IMG/VR virus record: IMGVR_UViG_3300011245_000003 | Span: 1 to 36,891 of that record | Length of the DNA stretch: 36,891 nucleotides | Strand: one strand, 5' to 3' | Source: a virus | Part shown: piece by piece, positions 1-7,472 of the stretch | How the letters are laid out: every line of letters starts with the position of its first letter | Numbering within the stretch: position 1 is the stretch's first letter | Notes under the pieces: generated by a model | Told to the model about the DNA's origin: nothing | What the model saw: the letters and a program-made list of their open reading frames with translations, nothing else | The model's database searches: none | Translations under genes and position numbers: made by a program

Positions 1-3
1 TGA

Positions 4-201
4 GTAGTCCTCCGACAGGCCGCTCCCACTGCTCCTCACATCCGCTCCTCCGCTCTAGTAGAAGACGAACGCGCACTGCATAGCTACCGTAACGGGTGGC
101 TATGTAGATCGTGCGAGGGTTATTGGACTGACGAAGAGTTAAATCAAAAAGGTTTCATTAACGACAATGAAAGGGGAGCAGATGAAAAATCAGATAATTA
201 G
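4..201 (+). CDS. Small protein, unclear or missing start
   Basis: The frame is open from position 4 to a TAG at 199-201, but I see no ATG, GTG or TTG in it, so the beginning is missing or non-canonical. The C-terminal half looks coding: it contains WLCRSCEGYW, a CxxC knuckle flanked by aromatic residues, followed by an acidic, polar tail. The stop overlaps the start of the next gene by 20 bases, as is usual in this operon. The first 60 bases are unusually GC-rich compared with the rest, which may reflect an assembly edge. Function unknown. Confidence 0.4.
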   Translation, partial: VVLRQAAPTAPHIRSSALVEDERALHSYRNGWLCRSCEGYWTDEELNQKGFINDNERGADEKSDN

Positions 202-931
202 TTTATACGATTACACGGGCGTAGCTGTTGAACCGTGGGCGCGTGCCGGTTATGAGTGTTTTTGCTATGACATACAACACACCGAAGAGGGTGAGACAGT
301 CCATTATGAGGGCGGAGGAAGCATTACCAAAATTAGGATGGATCTACAGGAAACCATGAAGGACGATAAAGGCTTCGAGTTCTACCCGTTCATATTCAAG
401 TTGTTGAAACGTCATAGCTATAAAACGCACATGGTCTTAGCTTTTTGCGTCTGCACAGACCTTGCGGTGTCAGGGGCTTCATGGTTTAAATTCAAAGCAG
501 AAAAGAATCCGAACTTCCAGATTGAAGCGACAGACCATGCGAAGGCGTGCGCTATGCTTGCGTCATTGTTAGAGGTTCCTTACATGGTGGAGAACCCTGT
601 TAGCCGACTCGCTACGCTATGGCGTAAGCCTGATTATTGTTTTCAGCCTTTCGAGTATGGTCAATACATTCCTGAGTCGGAAGCAGATCACCCGTTGTAC
701 CCTGACTACATAGCACCGCGTGATGCGTACTCCAAGAAAACGTGTCTGTGGACTGGCGGAGGTTTCAAGATACCTAAGAAAAAGCCGGTGGACTGTGAGT
801 CTTTCGGTAGTAGTCGACAGCACCGTAAGCTCGGTGGTAAATCTATGCGTACCAAGAACATTCGATCAGCCACTCCAAGAGGATTTGCGAGGGCGGTATT
901 CGAGGCTAATAAAATGGAGGTAACACAATGA
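182..931 (+). CDS. Degenerate C5 cytosine methyltransferase-like protein
   Basis: A 249-residue protein of the phage DNA-methylase-like group. ATG 182 is preferred over ATG 167 because AGGGGAG lies about five bases upstream. The N-terminus (SLYDYTGVAVEPWARAGYE) resembles the SAM-binding motif I of C5 methyltransferases. VENP near the middle resembles motif VI (ENV). The C-terminal SATPRGFARAVFEAN matches the end of the family. The catalytic Pro-Cys of motif IV is not recognisable: the corresponding segment reads FCVCTDLAVSGA. It may therefore be an unusual enzyme, a base-binding protein or an inactive relative. It is the first sizeable gene of the early operon and could act in DNA protection or host takeover. 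The fold is moderately sure, the activity unsure. Confidence 0.65.
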   Translation: MKNQIISLYDYTGVAVEPWARAGYECFCYDIQHTEEGETVHYEGGGSITKIRMDLQETMKDDKGFEFYPFIFKLLKRHSYKTHMVLAFCVCTDLAVSGASWFKFKAEKNPNFQIEATDHAKACAMLASLLEVPYMVENPVSRLATLWRKPDYCFQPFEYGQYIPESEADHPLYPDYIAPRDAYSKKTCLWTGGGFKIPKKKPVDCESFGSSRQHRKLGGKSMRTKNIRSATPRGFARAVFEANKMEVTQ

Positions 932-1071
932 ATGATGAAGTTAACTACGTTGAATGTTTGCTTTGCTCGCACGTTTACCATGAACACGATACGTTCATCG
1001 AAGAATGCGCGAACTGTGGCAATCGGGACACCGAACAAACGATTTATCTACAGACGGAGGTAGTACAATGA
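928..1071 (+). CDS. Small zinc-ribbon protein (47 aa)
   Basis: ATG overlaps the previous stop (ATGA) and GGAGG lies just upstream. The protein has two CxxC knuckles, CLLC near residue 10 and CANC near residue 27, separated by 14 residues with His/Glu-rich spacing, which is a rubredoxin/zinc-ribbon pattern. It probably binds one zinc. Small zinc ribbons in phage early operons often interact with host proteins or nucleic acid, but nothing here shows a specific role. Confidence 0.7.
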   Translation: MNDEVNYVECLLCSHVYHEHDTFIEECANCGNRDTEQTIYLQTEVVQ

Positions 1072-1256
1072 AAGATAACTGGTGCTATTCTGAAGCGCAT
1101 GCAGTGCGAAGAGATCAAGCAATTGAGAGTGCTGAAGCGCGGACAATCGCAGAAATTAAAAACCCGTTTGTTAGGCAAGCGAACGGGGATTATCTGTTCA
1201 CTGATGAAGCGCAGGACGTTTTTAACAATTACCTTGAAGAGGAATTAAGCAAATGA
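1068..1256 (+). CDS. Hypothetical early protein (62 aa)
   Basis: The start at ATG 1068 is supported by GGAGG a few bases upstream and an ATGA overlap with the preceding gene; an upstream in-frame ATG at 1005 lies inside that gene and lacks support. The protein is charged, with alanine- and glutamate-rich helical segments and no recognisable domain. Translationally coupled to both neighbours. Confidence 0.65.
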   Translation: MKDNWCYSEAHAVRRDQAIESAEARTIAEIKNPFVRQANGDYLFTDEAQDVFNNYLEEELSK

Positions 1257-1342
1257 AAGATAACCTATTGATGATTCTAGCACTGGTCGTATTGGCTTCA
1301 ATCCATATCGGGATTATGGTTTGGATGTGGAGTCATGTCTGA
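1253..1342 (+). CDS. Single-span membrane microprotein (29 aa)
   Basis: MKDN is followed by about 22 hydrophobic residues rich in Leu, Ile, Val, Trp and Met, ending at SHV. This is one predicted transmembrane helix with a short charged N-terminus. The ATG overlaps the previous stop and the end overlaps the next gene. Such early inner-membrane peptides can block host functions or superinfection, but the role here is unknown. Confidence 0.55.
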   Translation: MKDNLLMILALVVLASIHIGIMVWMWSHV

Positions 1343-1511
1343 CGAACAACGTCAACAAAGGCGTGAACAGTTGATGAAGAAGCACCGCAAAGAGCGCGGG
1401 GGATTTGTTTATAACAATTCGGGTAGGTTGCGGACGTTGCGTGATTCCTATAGGATTGATCCTGAGTTAGATTTATTTTTATTTAAACCAAAAGAAAGGA
1501 AAGTAAAATGA
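1335..1511 (+). CDS. Hypothetical basic protein (58 aa)
   Basis: Starts at ATG 1335 inside the end of the preceding gene and ends in an ATGA overlap with the next. The N-terminal half is very basic (QRRE, KKHRKERGG), suggesting a nucleic-acid contact. The C-terminal half is mixed and ends FKPKERKVK. No family recognised. Confidence 0.55.
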   Translation: MSDEQRQQRREQLMKKHRKERGGFVYNNSGRLRTLRDSYRIDPELDLFLFKPKERKVK

Positions 1512-1717
1512 GTTCACTTACACGAATGCCTAAACATGGTGATTGTTTCGACCGAGGATCGGCTGACGCATACTACGGAAGACCGTACAGCCCACATTGG
1601 TATCCTGACGGAACGGGTAAAGGTATCCGAGTTCCTGAAGCTGATATGACCCCTGAGGAAATCGAAGAGTACCGCGAAGGATACGAAAACGAGACTGAGA
1701 GAAAGGACTGGGGCTAA
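1508..1717 (+). CDS. Conserved phage small protein, DRGSADAYYGR type (69 aa)
   Basis: The segment FDRGSADAYYGRP..PHWYPDGTGKG and a C-terminal LTPEE-like turn (MTPEEIEEYREGY) are typical of a short protein seen in many T4- and T7-like phages and in some bacteria. It resembles ribosome-modulation-factor-like sequences, but the function is not established. ATGA overlap upstream; AAGGAAAG serves as ribosome binding site. Confidence 0.75.
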   Translation: MSSLTRMPKHGDCFDRGSADAYYGRPYSPHWYPDGTGKGIRVPEADMTPEEIEEYREGYENETERKDWG

Positions 1718-1893
1718 TGAGTAATCAATACAACGATGTACGTTTAGATCAAATCACTGACGATGTATTGTCCATGAGCTATGGTGAGGTTTGCCAGTAC
1801 CTCGGACAGTACCGGAGCTTAGAGCAAGACGATGCCTATGATGAACTGATTGTTCTCAGATACGAGGACGATCAGTACTGGGCGAACGAGTGA
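1717..1893 (+). CDS. Hypothetical acidic protein (58 aa)
   Basis: TAATG coupling with the previous stop and a GTGA-type overlap with the next gene support it. The protein is acidic, rich in Asp, Glu, Tyr and Gln, without membrane segments or cysteine motifs. No family recognised. Confidence 0.6.
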   Translation: MSNQYNDVRLDQITDDVLSMSYGEVCQYLGQYRSLEQDDAYDELIVLRYEDDQYWANE

Positions 1894-2123
1894 GGTGCGA
1901 AAGCTGTGACGGGTTGCTCTCGGATTATGAGGCAACTCGTAAGAACTTACGTTTAGAATTCGTCGGTTTGTGCAACGATTGTTTGTCTAGCAGTGATCTC
2001 GACGATGTGTTCATGCTCGATAGACCCGATTTAAAGCACGCTGACGACGATCTAACGTATACCGAAGGGGTAACCTACCCTGATGACATTACAACGAAAC
2101 CTGGAGGCTCTGATGAACTCTGA
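1890..2123 (+). CDS. Zinc-finger phage protein with two CxxC knuckles (77 aa)
   Basis: GTG start overlapping the previous TGA. The N-terminus has CESCDGLLSDYEATRK, a second knuckle CNDC at about residue 28, and then an acidic tail. This matches a conserved zinc-finger protein of T7-like phages as I remember it (C-x2-C-D-x-L-L-S-D-F/Y-E-A-T-R-K). The role is unknown; it is probably an early regulatory or host-interaction protein. Confidence 0.75.
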   Translation: MRCESCDGLLSDYEATRKNLRLEFVGLCNDCLSSSDLDDVFMLDRPDLKHADDDLTYTEGVTYPDDITTKPGGSDEL

Positions 2124-2274
2124 GAGGGATACACAAACTATTTACGAAGTGTTTAGGGACGGAAAGCCTAAATATCAATTACTTTGGACAAATAAGACGA
2201 AGCGTTTTCTAATCGATGGTAAGATTGTTAGCGAGAAAACGTGGACTAATCAACTGAAAAAGGATAAAGGATGA
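2113..2274 (+). CDS. Hypothetical protein (53 aa)
   Basis: ATG 2113 is chosen over ATG 2083 because GGAGG at 2103-2107 is ideally placed. The protein contains a beta-rich segment (TIYEVFRDGKPKYQLLW) and a lysine-rich end. Ends in an ATGA overlap with the next gene. No family recognised. Confidence 0.6.
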   Translation: MNSERDTQTIYEVFRDGKPKYQLLWTNKTKRFLIDGKIVSEKTWTNQLKKDKG

Positions 2275-2432
2275 CTGACGATGACTACCAGATGATGGAA
2301 GAAGAGAGTCACTACTACTCGGTTCTATCGGAGATGGTAACCTTAATGGGACAACATGGTTCTAAACAGGTCATGATGGACTTGTTGGAGTTAGCTATGC
2401 AGAACGAGGCAGTTTCTAATAGTATTAATTAG
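2271..2432 (+). CDS. Hypothetical methionine-rich protein (53 aa)
   Basis: Last gene of the small-protein operon. It is acidic at the N-terminus and methionine-rich (MMEEES, MVTLMGQ, VMMDLLELAM), probably all-helical. The stop lies at the edge of an AT-rich non-coding stretch that precedes the replication genes. No family recognised. Confidence 0.55.
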   Translation: MTDDDYQMMEEESHYYSVLSEMVTLMGQHGSKQVMMDLLELAMQNEAVSNSIN

Positions 2433-2441
2433 TTAGTTATT

Positions 2442-2496
2442 AGTTATTATTTTTATTATATGGTTTGAATAGTTTCTAATAGTTTAACTATATAGT
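2442..2496 (+). promoter_or_regulatory. AT-rich leader element of the replication operon
   Basis: Block 2442-2476 (AGTTATTATTTTTATTAT, then GGTTTGAATAGTTTC) is nearly identical to one at 36039-36073 in the same orientation. A TTGAAT (2465-2470) and a TATAGT (2491-2496) follow, 20 bases apart, which is long for sigma70. It could be a promoter with an A/T-rich upstream element or a regulator binding site. A direct repeat AGTTTCTAATAGT also occurs at 2411-2423 and 2471-2483. Confidence 0.5.
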
Positions 2497-2521
2497 TATA
2501 TATAGATAGGAGAATTGTATT

Positions 2522-4108
2522 ATGGGTGTTCAGATACTAACGGCTCAGCCTTGTTCAGACTGTGGGAGCAGTGATGCGTTAACGATCTACGATTGGGGGA
2601 CTAAGTGTTTCTCTTGTGACAAGGCAACGTTTAAACCTAGTGAGGAATCTCTCAAGGTTGTGAACAGTAAGCAGTCATTCTCTCGTGTTCAAGGGGAGTT
2701 TAAAACGATTATCGATAGGCGACTTTCTAGGGACACCTGTCAGTTTTTTGGTACTATAGAAGTAGATAATCAATACCACTTCCCCTACTGCGATGAACAG
2801 GGAAACATCGTGGCTTACAAGAAACGTCAAGTAAACGATAAGAAGTTCTCAATATCTGGTAACTGGCGTGATGGTAAACTGTTCGGTCAGCATTTGTTTT
2901 CTAGTGGTCAGAAGATGTTAACGATTTGCGAAGGGGAATTTGATGCCATGAGTTGCTGGCAAATGTGCGGAGGAGTGAGTACTCATGCGGTGGTATCGGT
3001 ACGCAATGGGGCGGGGTCAGCGTTAAACGATTGTAAGAATAACTTTGAATACATCGATAGTTTTGATACGATTGTTTTGTGTTTTGATAACGACCCTCAA
3101 GGTAAGGAAGCATCCCAACAGGTAGCGGATTTGTTTGGGTCCAAAGTTAAAGTAGTCAAGAACAGCGGTGAGTTCAAAGACGCAAGCGATTATCTGCAGT
3201 CTAAACAACACGAACTCTTTATGAAAGATTGGTGGTCCGCTGAACGGTTTGTTCCTGACGGGATTGTGGATGGAAGTACTTTGTGGGATATAGTTAGCGC
3301 ACCAATGGAAGACAGTCTAATCAACTACCCATATAAAGGGTTGAATGATTTGACCTACGGTATCAGACCGAATGAGATGGTGATTGTTGCTGCCGGTTCG
3401 GGTCTTGGTAAGTCCCAGTTCATGCGGGAGTTTGTATACCATATCCTAAACAACAGCGAAGACAACATAGGACTACTGTTCCTAGAAGAAACGGTACGCA
3501 CCACTGCTCGGTCAATGATGTCCTTACACGCCAACAAACTACTGCACCTACCTACGACTAAGGTATCAGATAAGGAACTGCGGGAGTCCTTCGAGGCTAC
3601 GTTAGGCACTGGTCGATTGTTTCTGCTCGACAGCAACGGTGAGCTAGACAAGGACAAGATCGTTAAGCGTGTCAGGTACATGGCTAAGGGTCTCGGATGT
3701 AAATATATTTTCCTGGATCACATATCTATCATAGTCGCGGGAGCAGAACGTGGGTCAGAGAGAGAAGCACTTGAAGAGATCATGCGTGAGTTGCGTATCC
3801 TAGTTAAAGAGACTGAGATATGTTTGTTCGGTGTCTCACACTTAAAGAGACCTGAAGGTAAGGGTCATGAGGAGGGAGCGTTAACGAGTCTAGCGCATTT
3901 GAAAGGGTCATCGGCTCAAGGTAATGTAGCGGATATTGTTATAGGTCTTGAGCGTAACGGTCAGCATGAGGACGAAGAAGAAAGACATACTACTCGCGTT
4001 CGTGTATTGAAGAATAGATTCAGTGGTCTTACTGGTCCTGCCTGTCGTTTGTTGTACAATAAACAAACTGGTAGGATGACTGAAAGATTTGACGAGGACG
4101 CACTGTGA
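2522..4108 (+). CDS. T7 gp4-like DNA primase-helicase
   Basis: A 528-residue bifunctional enzyme that primes lagging-strand synthesis and unwinds DNA at the phage fork. A four-cysteine zinc motif (C11, C14, C29, C32) is followed by a TOPRIM primase domain with CEGEFDAMS (about 136-144) and FDNDP (about 188-192). The C-terminal RecA/DnaB-type helicase has a Walker A AAGSGLGKS (290-298), a hydrophobic strand ending FLDH (Walker B) and the GVSHLKRP and LKGSSAQGNVAD motifs. The length is close to the 566 residues of T7 gp4. AGGAG lies upstream, and the stop overlaps the GTG of the polymerase gene, so the two replisome partners are translationally coupled. Confidence 0.95.
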   Translation: MGVQILTAQPCSDCGSSDALTIYDWGTKCFSCDKATFKPSEESLKVVNSKQSFSRVQGEFKTIIDRRLSRDTCQFFGTIEVDNQYHFPYCDEQGNIVAYKKRQVNDKKFSISGNWRDGKLFGQHLFSSGQKMLTICEGEFDAMSCWQMCGGVSTHAVVSVRNGAGSALNDCKNNFEYIDSFDTIVLCFDNDPQGKEASQQVADLFGSKVKVVKNSGEFKDASDYLQSKQHELFMKDWWSAERFVPDGIVDGSTLWDIVSAPMEDSLINYPYKGLNDLTYGIRPNEMVIVAAGSGLGKSQFMREFVYHILNNSEDNIGLLFLEETVRTTARSMMSLHANKLLHLPTTKVSDKELRESFEATLGTGRLFLLDSNGELDKDKIVKRVRYMAKGLGCKYIFLDHISIIVAGAERGSEREALEEIMRELRILVKETEICLFGVSHLKRPEGKGHEEGALTSLAHLKGSSAQGNVADIVIGLERNGQHEDEEERHTTRVRVLKNRFSGLTGPACRLLYNKQTGRMTERFDEDAL

Positions 4109-5748
4109 AAAGACTAGCGATTGATATTGAGACTGACGGTTTAGATGCCACCGAGATATGGTGTGCGGTTACTAAAAATATAGACTCAGGGGAGGTTAAG
4201 GTATGGAAATCAGCAAACGCATTACGCCAATACATAAGTTCGGAAGACCTATTGATTGGACACAACATAATCAAGTTCGACTTACCAGTATTGAAGAAGC
4301 TATGGAATTTGAATACGGACTCGAACCCGTTAAGAGATACGTTGATAATGTCAAGGTTGTTCAACCCCGTCCTAGAAAAAGGACATTCTCTAGATTCATG
4401 GGGCGTGAGGCTAGGGCTGAAAAAAGGGGACTTCAGTGACTTCGATGGTGGACTATCTGAGGACATGGTTGAGTACTGTATACAAGATGTTGAGATCACT
4501 CATGCACTATTTACGCATCTTAATTCTAGTTTACTCAACTGGGGTAAGTCAGTTGATCTTGAGCATGAGGTGGCTATGGTCGTGTTGCGTCAGGAAGAAA
4601 ACGGATTCAAGCTAGATGTACCGAAGTGTATGGTCATGCTGTCTGATTGGCAGCAAAGCCTTATGGACATTGAAGAAGAACTGCAGCAGGTCTTTCAGCC
4701 GATAACCACTGAGCGATACAGCGACAAGACAGGTAAGCGATTGAAGGATAAAGTAGAGGTATTCAATCCAGGTTCCCGCAAGCAAATAGCGGAACGGTTG
4801 ATGAGTCTCGGATGGAAACCAAGAAAACATACTGAAAAAGGGAGCGTGATTGTCGATGAGAAAGTATTACAAACTGTTAAAATCCCTCAAGCTAAACCTA
4901 TTCTACGATATTTATTACTTCAGAAACGGGTGGCTCAAGTTAAGTCGTGGGTTGAAAATGTATCTGAAAGGGGACGGGTACACTGTCAGGTCAGAACCAA
5001 CGGAGCGATCACGGGAAGAATGACACACAGTAAACCCAACCTTGCTCAAGTACCTCGTGTCGGTAGTGAGTATGGCGAGGAGTGTAGATCTGTGTGGACG
5101 GTAGAGGACGGTAATGTACTACTGGGTGCTGATGCGTCAGGCTTAGAACTCAGGATGCTTGCACACTATATGGACGATAGGAACTACACGAAAGAGATAC
5201 TCGAAGGTGATATCCATACAGCTAATATGCAAGCTGCCGGACTAACTGACAGAGACCAAGCCAAGACGTTTATCTATGCGTTTCTGTATGGTGCAGGTCC
5301 TGCTAAGATCGGTCAGATTGTTGGTGGTGGTGAACGAGAAGGTAGACGATTGATCGATAGCTTCTTAAAGAACACGCCAGCCTTGCAGAAGCTGAAGGAC
5401 AAGGTGAGCCGGTTAGCTGAGAAGGAATGGCTACCTGCTTTGGATGGTCGTAGGTTGATTGTCCGATCACAACACGCTGCACTGAACACTTTACTTCAGG
5501 GTGCGGGTGCAATAGTTATGAAGCAAGCGTTAATTATGTTGAATAGAAAGTTAATTCATGCTAATATGAATGCCCTTTTCGTTGCCAACGTGCATGATGA
5601 ATGGCAGATAGAAACAACTGAACAGGATGCAGAAACGGTTGGACACTTTGCAGTGCAATCCATCCGTCAAGCAGGGATCCGTCTAAACTTACGTTGCCCT
5701 TTGGACGGGGAATTCAAAGTAGGACTAAACTGGGCAGCTACACATTAA
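4105..5748 (+). CDS. T7-like DNA polymerase (family A) with 3'-5' exonuclease
   Basis: GTG start overlapping the helicase stop, with GAGGA upstream. The exonuclease domain keeps D7/E9 (DIETDG), D59 (NIIKFDL) and D128 (CIQDVE), so proofreading should be active. Polymerase motifs are A (GADASGLELR, D343), B (RDQAKTFIYAFLYGAG) and C (NVHDEW, H497/D498). The O-helix position equivalent to E. coli F762 / T7 Y526 is Tyr391. At 547 residues it is much shorter than T7 gp5 (704). Between the flanking blocks VFQP (about 196-199) and VFNPGSR (219-225) only about 20 residues remain where T7 carries its thioredoxin-binding loop, so host thioredoxin is probably not the processivity factor. Confidence 0.95.
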   Translation: MKRLAIDIETDGLDATEIWCAVTKNIDSGEVKVWKSANALRQYISSEDLLIGHNIIKFDLPVLKKLWNLNTDSNPLRDTLIMSRLFNPVLEKGHSLDSWGVRLGLKKGDFSDFDGGLSEDMVEYCIQDVEITHALFTHLNSSLLNWGKSVDLEHEVAMVVLRQEENGFKLDVPKCMVMLSDWQQSLMDIEEELQQVFQPITTERYSDKTGKRLKDKVEVFNPGSRKQIAERLMSLGWKPRKHTEKGSVIVDEKVLQTVKIPQAKPILRYLLLQKRVAQVKSWVENVSERGRVHCQVRTNGAITGRMTHSKPNLAQVPRVGSEYGEECRSVWTVEDGNVLLGADASGLELRMLAHYMDDRNYTKEILEGDIHTANMQAAGLTDRDQAKTFIYAFLYGAGPAKIGQIVGGGEREGRRLIDSFLKNTPALQKLKDKVSRLAEKEWLPALDGRRLIVRSQHAALNTLLQGAGAIVMKQALIMLNRKLIHANMNALFVANVHDEWQIETTEQDAETVGHFAVQSIRQAGIRLNLRCPLDGEFKVGLNWAATH

Positions 5749-5762
5749 CTAAAGGAAATTAA

Positions 5763-6167
5763 ATGAAACCAGTAAAAGTAAAAGGTCAGGTATTTTGGTC
5801 ACGTCACAACGAACCTTATGATGATGGTAGGTACGGTGTTGATATTGGTCAACTGTCTGAGAAGGCAGTAGCAAAGTTACAAGATGAAGCTATGCTTGAT
5901 GTTAAGCATAAAGAAGATCAGCAGTTTCATGTAACGTGTAAGAGTAATTACCCAATTAAGATGGTTGACTCTGAAGGTAATGAGATTACAGGTAAGATCG
6001 GTAACGGTTCTGACTGTATTGCTATCATTGATCCTTACACCTACAACTACAAAGGTAAGAAGGGTGTGTCAGCAGGGATTCGGGGGACGGTAGTTGTAAC
6101 CAACCTGATTCACTATGATGCACCATCAGCTAGTGACCCAGAACTGGAAGCACTAGAAGCAGTATAA
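5763..6167 (+). CDS. Probable single-stranded DNA-binding protein
   Basis: A 134-residue protein directly between the polymerase and exonuclease genes, the usual place of a gp2.5-type protein in T7-like replication modules. It is beta-rich with the GKIGNGS and YNYKGKKGVSAGIRG segments typical of phage ssDNA-binding OB-fold proteins, and ends in an acidic tail (DPELEALEAV), which in this functional class contacts polymerase and helicase. AAAGGAAA precedes the ATG. The assignment rests on context and pattern, not a diagnostic motif. Confidence 0.65.
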   Translation: MKPVKVKGQVFWSRHNEPYDDGRYGVDIGQLSEKAVAKLQDEAMLDVKHKEDQQFHVTCKSNYPIKMVDSEGNEITGKIGNGSDCIAIIDPYTYNYKGKKGVSAGIRGTVVVTNLIHYDAPSASDPELEALEAV

Positions 6168-6877
6168 TGGGTAGACCGTCTCTCAATAATGCAACTGCAC
6201 TGATAGACGGTGATATCCTAGTGTATCGAATTGGTTTTGCTAGTGATGATGATGACGAGAAGTTTGCTATTAGTCGCATGGGAAACTATGTAACTAATTT
6301 ACTGCTTCCCGCTTATGTAGATGACTTCTCAGGTTACATCACTGGTAGAACCAACTTCCGATACAACATAGCTAACGAGAAAGAGTACAAAGGGAATCGT
6401 AGTGGCGCTAGAAAGCCTAACCACTACGAAGCTCTGCGTCAGTACCTCATGGAAAGATGGGGGTTCGAGTTATCTGAAGGTGAAGAAGCGGATGATGCAA
6501 TTGGTATTGCTGCCTACACTATGAAGGCGGGAGCCTTTTGCATCATGTCGTTAGATAAAGACCTTGATATGTTACGGGGATGGCACTATAACTTTGTCAA
6601 GGATAATCTTTATTACATTACTGAGAAGGAAGCCATCAAAAACTTTTATCTTCAAATCTTAACAGGTGATCGGGTCGATAACATTCCTGGATTGCAGGGT
6701 ATTGGTCCCGTGAAAGCTGGAAAGATACTGAAGGATTGTCATAACGAGAGACAATTATTCGCTACGGTTTTAGAGGCGTATGAGGATAACCTTGAGTTAC
6801 TAACTGAAAGAGCACAATTACTATGGATACGAAGAAAAGCTGGGGAGATTTGGATACCAAAGATTTCCCAGAGATAG
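6167..6877 (+). CDS. 5'-3' exonuclease (FEN/T7 gp6 family)
   Basis: A 236-residue nuclease that degrades host DNA or removes RNA primers. Metal-binding acidic clusters are visible: LIDGDILVYR at the N-terminus, EGEEADDAIGIA in the middle, SLDKDLDML, and GDRVDNIPGLQGIGPVKAGK, the helix-hairpin-helix/H3TH segment that binds DNA. A basic, aromatic region around YKGNRSGARKP fits the arch. TAATG overlap with the preceding gene indicates coupled translation. Its 3' end overlaps the next gene by 55 bases. Confidence 0.92.
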   Translation: MGRPSLNNATALIDGDILVYRIGFASDDDDEKFAISRMGNYVTNLLLPAYVDDFSGYITGRTNFRYNIANEKEYKGNRSGARKPNHYEALRQYLMERWGFELSEGEEADDAIGIAAYTMKAGAFCIMSLDKDLDMLRGWHYNFVKDNLYYITEKEAIKNFYLQILTGDRVDNIPGLQGIGPVKAGKILKDCHNERQLFATVLEAYEDNLELLTERAQLLWIRRKAGEIWIPKISQR

Positions 6878-7209
6878 TCTATATCGAATGGTGGGATGCG
6901 GTGTCGGAAGCTGGATGGGAAACTGTTGAGCAAGCTGAGGCACATCCGGTATTGAGTATAGGTTTCGTAGTAGCGGAAGACAATAACGCTATATGTATTG
7001 CTGCTGCTATATCTCACGATCAGTCTAACTCAAGAATGCAAATACCTAAAGGCATGATAAGCAAGATTAAACGGGTTAGGTTGAATAAGTTCTTAGACAT
7101 AAGGAGAAAACAATCAAAACCCAAAGCGCAAAAGCCAAAGGAAGAAAGCTCCAGCAATGGTTTAGAGACAGAATTCTGGACAGGTTCGACTTTTCCAGGT
7201 CCGATGTAA
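6823..7209 (+). CDS. Conserved hypothetical phage protein (128 aa)
   Basis: Overlaps the exonuclease end by 55 bases and the start of the downstream nuclease by about 97. The N-terminus WGDL...IVYIEWWDAVSEAGWE followed by a short beta segment ending SIGFVVAEDNNAICIAAAIS resembles small conserved phage proteins placed after the exonuclease. The middle IPKGMISKIKRVRL is basic. The C-terminal third is low-complexity (Lys, Pro, Ser). Part of that tail may be only the byproduct of overlap with the nuclease frame. Function unknown. Confidence 0.65.
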   Translation: MDTKKSWGDLDTKDFPEIVYIEWWDAVSEAGWETVEQAEAHPVLSIGFVVAEDNNAICIAAAISHDQSNSRMQIPKGMISKIKRVRLNKFLDIRRKQSKPKAQKPKEESSSNGLETEFWTGSTFPGPM

Positions 7210-7472
7210 GGTCAACTAGCATGGGTGCTGGCGGGGAAGACATACTGTTTTCTCAAGAAGCAGGTGACACATTAGGCATATCAGTGGAGTGTAAGTCAAG
7301 AAGCTCTATCGCTGTATATGCCTTTTATTCCCAAGCAGCAGACAACTGTCCTGAAGATCGAGAGCCTGTTGTTGTAGTCAAACAGAATCATTCTAAACCA
7401 CTGGTAGTTATCGATGCAGAATACTTCATACAACTGCTAAAGGAGCAGCATGAGACACTTAGTCATACCTGA
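7113..7472 (+). CDS. PD-(D/E)XK-type nuclease, probable ATC start
   Basis: The domain contains SMGAGGEDILFS and, about 20 residues on, VECKSR, the GxED...ExK arrangement of the phage PD-(D/E)XK nuclease family, then VVVKQNHSKPLVVI. The first in-frame ATG (7221) lies just before the catalytic Glu-Asp and would remove the basic helix (KTQSAKAKGRKLQQWFRDRI) that begins this family. That helix is in frame, and no ATG, GTG or TTG occurs before it. A strong AAGGAG at 7101-7106 sits six bases before ATC at 7113, so I place the start there (119 residues). Alternatives are ATG 7221 (83 residues, weak AAGGT upstream) or a frameshift from the overlapping gene. It probably degrades host DNA or resolves branched DNA. 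Confidence 0.7.
   Translation: MKTQSAKAKGRKLQQWFRDRILDRFDFSRSDVRSTSMGAGGEDILFSQEAGDTLGISVECKSRSSIAVYAFYSQAADNCPEDREPVVVVKQNHSKPLVVIDAEYFIQLLKEQHETLSHT

Noticed and set aside
617-1038. Minus-strand frames opposite the methyltransferase-like gene
   Set aside because: Antisense to a supported gene, with no promoter, ribosome site or conserved motif.
4029-4499. 156-residue minus-strand frame across the helicase/polymerase junction
   Set aside because: Lies wholly opposite two well-supported genes whose motifs are intact; serine/phenylalanine-rich composition is that of an antisense shadow.
7101-7125. Programmed -1 frameshift joining the 128-residue gene to the nuclease
   Set aside because: The bases around the overlap do not form a standard slippery heptamer (A-AAA-CCC fails at the A-site); AAGGAG plus ATC explains the data more simply.
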